From Proteles cristata cristata (taxonomy: Eukaryota; Chordata; Mammalia; Carnivora; Hyaenidae), in the NCBI GenBank assembly GCA_017311185.1, contig JAESUZ010002552.1, forward strand, positions 682,001 through 746,000: a DNA stretch of 64,000 nt, read 5' to 3'. This document shows, one piece after another, positions 57,301 through 64,000 of this stretch; position 1 is the first letter of the stretch; every line of letters starts with the position of its first letter. The notes under the pieces were generated by a model, which made no database searches, was not told the DNA's origin, and saw only the letters and a list, made by a program, of their open reading frames with translations. A program made the translations under genes and the position numbers.

Positions 57301-58194
57301 ATCCTCGGGTTGAACCCTGGCTCTAAGCAAGTCCCTCGGGCTTTCCAAGATGCAGTTTCCTCTTCTGGAAAATGGGGGTCACAAAAGCTACGGCTCTGGG
57401 CTGCTTTCAGATTTCAATGAGATACTCCTCGTCAAGAGCTCAGCCCGGAGTCGAGGGCTCAGAACATGGAAATGGCCGCTTCTGTGGCCAGAGCCAAACC
57501 CAGCTTTCCTCTCCACACTGCTGCTCCCAAGTGGAGGAGACTTCCGCCTTGCTCTGGTCTCACCAGAGTCTCATCAGTATCTGCCAAAGGCAACTCACTG
57601 ACTTCTCCAAGGAAGGTCCACATCTGTATCCCTGCAGGATCAGGGAGCCTGGATACTAGCCTCTGCCTTGCATCCTCGCTACTCTCCAACCCCCCACCTG
57701 AGCAGAGAGGATTAGGCTGTACACCCCGTCTAGAGGCATCCATGCACTGGTTACCAGTGCTGGAGCCAGTGCGCCAGAGGGCCTTTGTGGTGGTGTTTGT
57801 CCAGTCTGGTGACCAGAGTGTACTAGAGACAGGCCTCCTGGGAAGCCACAGCCACTCCCGCTTCTATGGGCCTCACTGCTCCGCTCTCAGCAAGCTGCCC
57901 GGGGGCCGCAAACGTGAAACAGCTGACCATCTGAGCCTCAGGCCAAAGAGCCGAGTGTGGCCCGCAAAGGAAGACACACCTCCACGTCTCCGAAACCAAA
58001 GCCACGTATCCCCTGCTTCCCACCCAGGCTTGGGGTGGGTGGGGGGCTTAGACTGAGTGCTCAGGGACCTCAAGGAAAAACAAATTACCCTTCTAGGAGC
58101 CTCTGTAAGCCCGTCTCAACTGGGGCAAGCCCAGTTTAGCAGCCACACAGAGAGAAGAGAGGAAGAGAAAATTATGGGTTCTCATTCACCAGAA

Positions 58195-58325
58195 AATAAT
58201 GAGAGCTAATGTTTATTGGTTGATTACTGTATGTCAGAGACTATTCTAAGTCATACATCGCAGCTATAATTAATCCTTGCAACATGTCTAGCAAGTAGAT
58301 GCTCTTACTGGTCTTGTCTTTGAGC
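58195..58325 (+). repeat. MIR fragment
   Basis: GCTAATGTTTATTGGTTGAT, CAGAGACTATTCTAAGTCAT, then TAATTAATCCTTGCAACATG. Confidence 0.75.
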
Positions 58326-58424
58326 GAGGAATATACAATCTGATAGAGCCGATCGGCTCAGCCACGGTGCCTGATGTCCCCTCCGGACACACAGGGCTGT
58401 GGACAGGGAGCAGTCAGGCAGTCT

Positions 58425-58600
58425 GGACCCTGGCAGAGTTTGCCTTTCAATTGGCTTTTGGATGGCGTGATTGTGGGAAAATTCCTCAGCCTCTCAGTGC
58501 CTCAGTTTCCTCATTTATAAAACGAATGATCCCAACTACATCACAAGGTTGCCAGAAATATTAAATGGAATAATGGATATTTGCATTATAATAATAGATG
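58425..58600 (-). repeat. MIR fragment
   Basis: AAATTCCTCAGCCTCTCAGT, GCCTCAGTTTCCTCATTTAT and AAAACGAATGATCCCAACTA. Confidence 0.75.
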
Positions 58601-59333
58601 ATGTTGCATTTCGAACTCAGTGCCCGCGCACAGGCAGGATCCAATAAATACGATTATGGTTGCATTATCTTGACTTCAGTGGGGACATCACTCTGGGGAA
58701 AGCACTCATGTAATGTCACTAGTTACCTCCTGCCTGAAAATTATTCTGTTGCACCTCTACTTAGTCATTCCACGAACCCAGTTTTATTTCCTGTTCAGGC
58801 AGCAATGGCTTACACAGCCCGTGTTCGGATACTTTTAGGGTTTGTTTTCAGACCCGTCTCCCCCATTGGATAGTAAGTGCCTTCTCTGAGGGCCCAGGCT
58901 CCATGTGTTATTTCTGGGCTGCCCCTTTCTAGTGCTGGGGAGACTCTGTTTTCCTTTATGTTTTTACATGGAAAAACTACCACCACGGGTAAATCTTGCG
59001 CTCTGCCCCCGGGTGGAAGTGACCAATTTTCCTGGTGGGTCTGGGTCAGCTGTCCTGGAAATTGTTTCCTGAAATGTGTGGGGCGGTTTTTCTGGCTAAT
59101 TAGGAGGCTCAATTTGCATTGATTGGGCAGAGGGCAGGCATTTCAGACATCCTGCAGTGTAGAAGACTATCTACCAAGGAAGGGCCACCTGTGTCTCATG
59201 CAACTGTCATACAACTTTCAAATGCCCCCCGGGACATTCGTGTCAGCAAGTAGGCTGCCTAGAATCGTGTGAGCCTTGAATCCCATTTCATTTCTCATAC
59301 GAGCACTGAGTATCTCTTGCACACTTTTTTTCC

Positions 59334-59551
59334 CCTTTTGTTTTTAAAGTTTATTTCTCTTGAGAGAGGGAGAGAGAGAGGAAGAGCAAGCAGGGAAGGG
59401 GGAGAGAGAGTGGGAGAGAGAGAATCCCAAGCAGGCTCTGCACCGCTTGTGCAGAGCCCGAGGCGGGACTCAAGCCCGAGAACTGCAAGACTGTGACCCG
59501 AGCCAAAGTCAAGAGTCAGACGCTTAACCGACTGAGCCACCCAGGTGCCCC
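59334..59551 (-). mobile_element. Carnivore SINE, older body type
   Basis: Minus element, GAATCCCAAGCAGGCTCTGC body and CCACCCAGGTGCCC head. Approximate duplications CTCTTGCACACTTTTT and CTCTTTTGCAACTTTT. Confidence 0.85.
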
Positions 59552-59979
59552 TCTTTTGCAACTTTTAATGCACACTGGCTTTTTCCATGAATGCCATTTT
59601 CTGTGTACACTGAGGAAAGATTTTATCTTATTTTGTTTGGACCTGTATCGAAAGTTGTTTGACAACGCTTTGGAAAATTTTGGCTTTTCAGCTGCCCATA
59701 GGACATACTGGTATCAGCCTGTATTTGTGTCTGTCATATGGGCCCAAGCATCCTACTATCTCATTAAACATTCCAGGTGAGTATGCCCAAGGTGCACTTG
59801 CTGAAATAGATATTATTTTATTTTAAATTATTTCTCATTCTTTCATTCAAATCAGAGCATCTTATTGAGGCTTATTAATGTTTTCTGTAAATTTCATTCT
59901 AGGATATTAAAGGGGCTTTACAGAATCCTTATTACAAGAGACACTGGGTTTGAGAAAGCTGAGAACAAGTTGTTGTTTT

Positions 59980-59997
59980 GTTAAAATTTTTTAATGT

Positions 59998-60028
<31 letters not shown>

Positions 60029-60223
60029 TTTTTCTAGGAGACAGAGAGAGAGAGCGTGAGCAGGGGAGGGTCAGAGAAAGAGGGAGTCACAGACTGAAAC
60101 AGACTCCAGGCTCTGAGCTGGCAGTCAGCACAGAGCCCGACGTGGGGCTCAAACCCACGAACCGCGAGATCATGACCTAAGCGAAAGTCGGATGCTTAAC
60201 CGACTAAGCTACCCAGGTGCCCC
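59980..60223 (-). mobile_element. Carnivore SINE with (TTTA)n tail, first of a tandem pair
   Basis: Minus element with about nine TTTA units (59996-60031) and the TTTCTAGGAGACAG junction of the younger-looking type. Head GCTACCCAGGTGCCCC ends at 60223. Confidence 0.9.
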
Positions 60224-60406
60224 ATTAATGTATATTTTTGATAGAGAGACAGACAGACAGACAGAGCTGAGCAGGGGAGGGGCAGAGAGAGAGGGAGACA
60301 CAGAATCCGAAGCAGGCTCCAGGCTCTGAGCTTAAACTCACAAACCGCAAGATCATAACCTGAGCTGAAGTTGGACGCTTAACTGACTGAGCCACCCAGG
60401 TGCCCC
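60224..60406 (-). mobile_element. Carnivore SINE, second of a tandem pair
   Basis: Minus element directly abutting the first, lacking part of its middle (CTCTGAGCTTAAACTCACAA joins two non-adjacent body parts). AGAACAAGTT occurs on both sides of the pair (59963 and 60410), so both appear to share one target site. Confidence 0.85.
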
Positions 60407-60705
60407 CTAAGAACAAGTTTTAGAAGGAAGTTGGGGGGGGCTTAGTCCCTTCTGGTCCCTCTTTTCAGACCTGTCTGTTGGCTAGAAGGGTACTATAAGG
60501 TTTGTTCTCCACCACCTCTACCTATGCCTGGAGCTTGTATTTAATTCTGGAGTGGGGTCTTTGAAAGTCCCTGGTGGCCTTGCAGCAAAACCATGTCCCC
60601 AACCACGGTTCTATAGGCTCCAGTATCTATTTTTCAATTGCTTTGGTACCTCAAAGGGAAAAAACGGATGGATGTTATGTATCAACACTTTAAACCCAAC
60701 CTTAC

Positions 60706-60930
60706 AGGCCGCCTGGGTGGCTCAGTTGGTTAAGCATCTGACTTGGGCTCAGGTCATGATCTCTCGGTTTGTGGGTTTGAGCCCTGTAACGGGCTCTGTG
60801 CTGACCACTCAGAGCCTGGAGCCTGCTTCAGATTCTATGTCTCCCTCTGTCTCTGCCCCTCCTCTGCTGGTGCTCTTTCTCTTTCTCTCTCTCTCAAAAA
60901 TAAATAAACATTAAAAAAATTTTTTTTAAT
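60706..60930 (+). mobile_element. tRNA-derived carnivore SINE
   Basis: Plus element from GCCGCCTGGGTGGCTCAG to an A/T-run tail. Confidence 0.88.
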
Positions 60931-61639
60931 TAAGTAAACTCAACTGTACTGCCTGGGGTTGAGCAAAATGAGGTTTGCCGACTCCTCAGGTGCTTTCCTC
61001 TCTTAGCCTGCCCCCCTCCCCGTCATGCCCCCCAAATCCTGTCCCCAGTTGGAAACATGGGACCAGAGCTGGGCACTGCAACAGAGGGAAACAAGTGTCA
61101 GAGGATGATGGGCTTACCGTCCTTAACTCCCATCCCCTGAGGTCTTACAGGGAAATCTTGGAGCCTCCCTCCGGCTCCCCAGGCCCCTTACCTCTGCCTG
61201 CCCTATGTGCCTGCCTGGCTTTCTGAGACTTGCAGAACCAGCCCCATTGGCATTATTATTACATGCGGGGGACCTCCCTCTCCTCCGCACCCTCTTTGGC
61301 TGCAGTTTCTGCCCCACTGCTTTGGAGCTGCTGTGGGCAGGGCCTATGTTCTAGTCCCCTCCGACCCCTTAGCACCCAGCTGAGTGCAGGTCTGTGGTAT
61401 GAAAAGGTCGAACTTGATCAGTCAGCTCCTCCCCTTGCCCTCTAGTGCTCGGCTGCTATGCACCTGTTCTCCGGCAACCGCTGCCCGAGTGCCCAGGGGA
61501 GACGGCTTCTGTGCTGCCGCTGCCTGAGAGCCTGGTCCGGCCTCCTCTGTGCTCCCCTCATGGGCCTCCCTGGAGAAACCTCTCCGTCCTTCTGGACCCT
61601 CACAGACTTCCCTTAGGCTGAATTTTGCTGATTTTATAA

Positions 61640-61835
61640 CGTTTTAAAATGTTTATTGAGATAAATGGAGCGTGGATGGAGGAGTAGCACAGAGAGAGAG
61701 GGACACAGAATCGGAAGCAGGTTCCAGGCTCCGAGCTGTCAGCACAGAGCCCGACACAGGGCTCGAACCCACAAGCCGTGAGCTGGGGACCCGAGCCAGT
61801 CTGATGCTTCATTGACTGAGCCACCCGGGCGCCCC
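61640..61835 (-). mobile_element. tRNA-derived carnivore SINE
   Basis: Minus element, shortened (GA)n tract, head CCACCCGGGCGCCCC. Flanked by TGCTGATTTTAT and TGAGATTTGATTTTA. Confidence 0.87.
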
Positions 61836-62499
61836 TGAGATTTGATTTTACAGAAGATGCCCTATTGAGCCACTTGAACACAACAAATCAACATATACCA
61901 GTGAACCATAGTAGCTCACGTTCAAGAAAACAGTGAAGGAAAATCCCATCCAACCTAAAACTCAATGCTCTCTGGGGGCGCACTGGGGTTACTGCTCTGG
62001 GATGGCTGGCATGGGGCAGTCATAGATTGGTGCCCTGAGCTGAGAAAGCCGTCACACCTAGGACTCAGAGAAAACCCTGGGTCACGGATTCTCCACTTTG
62101 GGGGCAGAAAGCTTAGGAAACTTAGGACAACGATACCTGCTAACTTGCTTCAGGTACCTTCTGACCTCGGAGACCTTTTGGAGTTTTCTAGCAAGATGGC
62201 ACTCAACAACATTCATGGAGACGTCGCTCTGATCTGACTGGTGGAAAGTCCTGGCCCAGGGCATGAGGGACTCAGACATCACCAGGACAGAACAGCTTGA
62301 GGTTTCCTAGGTGGGCCCCAGCCACTGAGGACTCTCCAGCCCCCCGAAGCCAGTTCTACTTCCTGACGTCCTTCTGAAGCTAGCTGTTGGTCCAAAGAGC
62401 AGGAAATGGAAGTGGGGTCCTCCGGGCTCCTGAACTCACTGACAGGGCACCCAGCCCCGCTACTCTCTCAGAAGAGTCTTTGTCTTCTAGGCAGCAACT

Positions 62500-63260
62500 T
62501 CTATTTGGTTCTGCCCTCTGTCCATGTTCTCTCTTTTCTGTCACCTACGCTGATGGCATCTCCTATCCCTCCTCAGGGCCACACCTGCCGAGATCTCCAT
62601 CAGCCCCAAAGCCTTCTCTTCACACCGCCTCCATTTTAGGCCAACACTCACCCCTTCATCACCTCACATCCATGTTTCCTTTGTTTCCTTCACTCCGACT
62701 TGTCCCCCAGCTACAGCAATCTGGCATCGGCTCTTACCACGGACACCACGATAAGGCCATCTCTGTTCTTCTCACTGCCGAACTAGGACCTGTTTCCAGG
62801 CTTTGGGGTCTACAGATGTCGGCACCCATCTCCACTGTCGTGTAAACCTCTCCTTTGTGGGTGTGGCTCTCCTCCTGTCCCTTTGACCATTCCTTCTTCG
62901 GCTCACCCATAGGCACCCACTCCTCTGATCTTTCACATGTTTCCTCTGCAGGTCTTTCCAGGGTCCCCGTACCATTCTGCATGCGGTGCAGGGGACCTCA
63001 CTGCCTCCTGCCGTTTCAGCTAACACGATTCCATGGTGACTCCCTGATATGTGTCCTGACCTGTCCCCCCCGGCTCTAGACCCCAACTTCTCAGTGTGTA
63101 ATGGTACCTCTAGCCATTATCTGCCCTTCCTCCTCCTCTCATCATCTGGACACACCTTCCCCCGCTCCCGGCTCCTTGATCTCTGCTCGCAGTCCCTCTA
63201 GTGCCTCGCACCCCAAGCTAGGGACCTGAGAACGTGCTGGATGCTTCCCATGTCCTTGCT
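62500..63260 (+). mobile_element. Probable L2 LINE, decayed coding region
   Basis: Pyrimidine-rich text with GTGACTCCCTGATATGTGTC and GATAAGGCCATCTCTGTTCT resembles the L2 ORF end. The 152-codon frame at 62387-62845 falls mostly in it and has no intact domain. Confidence 0.4.
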
Positions 63261-63334
63261 GTCCATGTCCGACCTATTGCCAAAATCCTCTTGATCTTCT
63301 ATCAGAGCTCACTCTTGAACTTGGTCACACATAC

Positions 63335-63487
63335 TAACATAATCATAAGAATAGCAAATACCTATACAGTGTATATGTTCTAGACATTTATCAAAAAGGC
63401 ACGTACACTCTCATTTAACCCTCACAACAACCTTGTGAGATAGGTACCATTATTCTCCCCATTTTCCAGAAGAGGATATTGATTTTT
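63335..63487 (+). repeat. MIR, left part
   Basis: TATATGTTCTAGACATTTAT, TTTAACCCTCACAACAACCT and ATTCTCCCCATTTTCCAGAA. It is continued at 63881 after two SINEs. Confidence 0.8.
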
Positions 63488-63698
63488 AAAAATGTTTTTA
63501 TTTATTTTGGGGAGAGAGAGAGAGAGAGAGAGAGAAAACACCCATGGGAGAGGGCCAGAGGGAGGAGGGGACAGGGCATCTGAGGCAGGCTCTGTGCTGA
63601 CAGCAGAGAGCCCAATGTGGGACTCAAATTCACAAACTGTGAGATCATGACCTGAGCTGAAGTCTGACACTTAACCGACTGAGCCCCCCAGGCGCCCC
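63488..63698 (-). mobile_element. Carnivore SINE inside a MIR, first of a pair
   Basis: Minus element with tail AATGTTTTTATTTATTTTGG and head GCCCCCCAGGCGCCCC. Confidence 0.9.
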
Positions 63699-63880
63699 TC
63701 CAGGAGAGAGAAAGAGAGGAAGAGAGAGAGAGAGAATGCACAGAAGGGGCAGAGAGAGAATCCCAAGTAGGCTCTGCGTTGTCAGTGCAGAGCCCTATAT
63801 GGGGCTCAAATTCACAAACCCTGAGCTCATGACCTGAGCCAAAGTCTGATGCTTAACCAACTGAGCCACCCAAGTGTCCC
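63699..63880 (-). mobile_element. Carnivore SINE inside a MIR, second of a pair
   Basis: Minus element abutting the first. It lacks a clear T-rich tail (it starts in the GA tract), body type GAATCCCAAGTAGGCTCTGC, head CCACCCAAGTGTCCC. Confidence 0.87.
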
Positions 63881-63975
63881 AAAGGTAAAGAATTTGCCCA
63901 AGGCCACACAGCCAGGACTCTAACCCAGGCAGTCTGATTCTGTGTCCGTGTGCTTGACCTCTTTGCCATAATCCC
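63881..63975 (+). repeat. MIR, right part
   Basis: AAAGAATTTGCCCAAGGCCA, CACAGCCAGGACTCTAACCC and AGGCAGTCTGATTCTGTGTC continue the MIR broken at 63487. Confidence 0.8.
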
Positions 63976-64000
63976 TCTCCTTAGCTTTGTCCACTTCTTC

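Larger units (their letters stand above)
38354..64000 (-). other. POU2F3: Large 5' intron of POU2F3 (open to the right)
   Basis: About 25.6 kb with no coding exon I can recognise. I searched both strands for the expected N-terminal exons (MVNLES..., ...NGLDFNRQ) and did not find them, so they should lie beyond the window. Repeat-poor stretches that could hold regulatory DNA are 40380-44100, 49050-49500, 52440-53640, 54240-54950, 56200-57100 and 60930-61630. Open frames there are short and without domains. Confidence 0.7.

Noticed and set aside
57466..58056. Plus-strand frame of 196 codons
   Set aside because: It has no recognisable domain, begins in the tail of a MIR-like region, and lies antisense in the POU2F3 intron with no promoter or splice support.

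Overview
This window is mammalian genomic DNA, almost certainly from a cat-family carnivore. The main evidence is the set of about 40 tRNA-derived carnivore SINEs (CAN-SINE type). Each has a tRNA-like head reading like GGCGCCTGGGTGGCTCAG, a (TC)n tract, and an AATAAA-type A-rich tail. The window also holds much older mammalian repeats (MIR, L2, L1M, hAT/Charlie, MaLR LTR). There are no bacterial-style genes, operons, ribosome binding sites or CRISPR arrays. Most long reading frames are shadows of repeats or GC-rich DNA.

Two genes can be reconstructed exon by exon, both on the minus strand. TLCD5 (TMEM136) is complete in its coding part: a 245-residue multi-membrane TLC-domain protein in two coding exons (8085..8283 and 4984..5522). 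Its CpG-island promoter and probable noncoding first exon lie at about 10.65-11.32 kb, and its 3' UTR runs to about 2.0 kb. POU2F3 (OCT11/SKN-1a), the POU-homeodomain factor of keratinocytes and chemosensory (tuft) cells, is represented by its last ten coding exons. These run from 38353 down to the stop codon at 18975 and give 384 codons plus a stop, with every splice phase matching. Its first exons lie beyond base 64000, so 38354-64000 is read as one large intron. The order POU2F3 > TLCD5 matches the human 11q23.3 neighbourhood in reverse orientation, where ARHGEF12 follows. The CpG-rich first ~60 bases may be the edge of the ARHGEF12 promoter.

Layout: 1-2036 intergenic; 2037-11300 TLCD5; 11300-17740 intergenic, repeat-dense (nested SINEs, hAT fragments, MIR, an L1 3' end); 17745-64000 POU2F3 (3' UTR, ten coding exons, introns). 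Intron 21809-26951 is mostly L2 copies in one orientation. The large 5' intron holds many SINEs, including a three-element nest at 48.3-49.0 kb and tandem SINE pairs at 60.0-60.4 and 63.5-63.9 kb.

I found no previously undescribed biological system. The observations most worth checking are a shifted 5' splice site in POU2F3 relative to the human protein I recall, SINEs inserted within tens of bases of POU2F3 splice sites, tandem donor sites in the TLCD5 CpG island, and the nested SINE chronology. Gene identities rest on protein recognition from memory. Repeat subfamily names are approximate because no repeat library could be searched.
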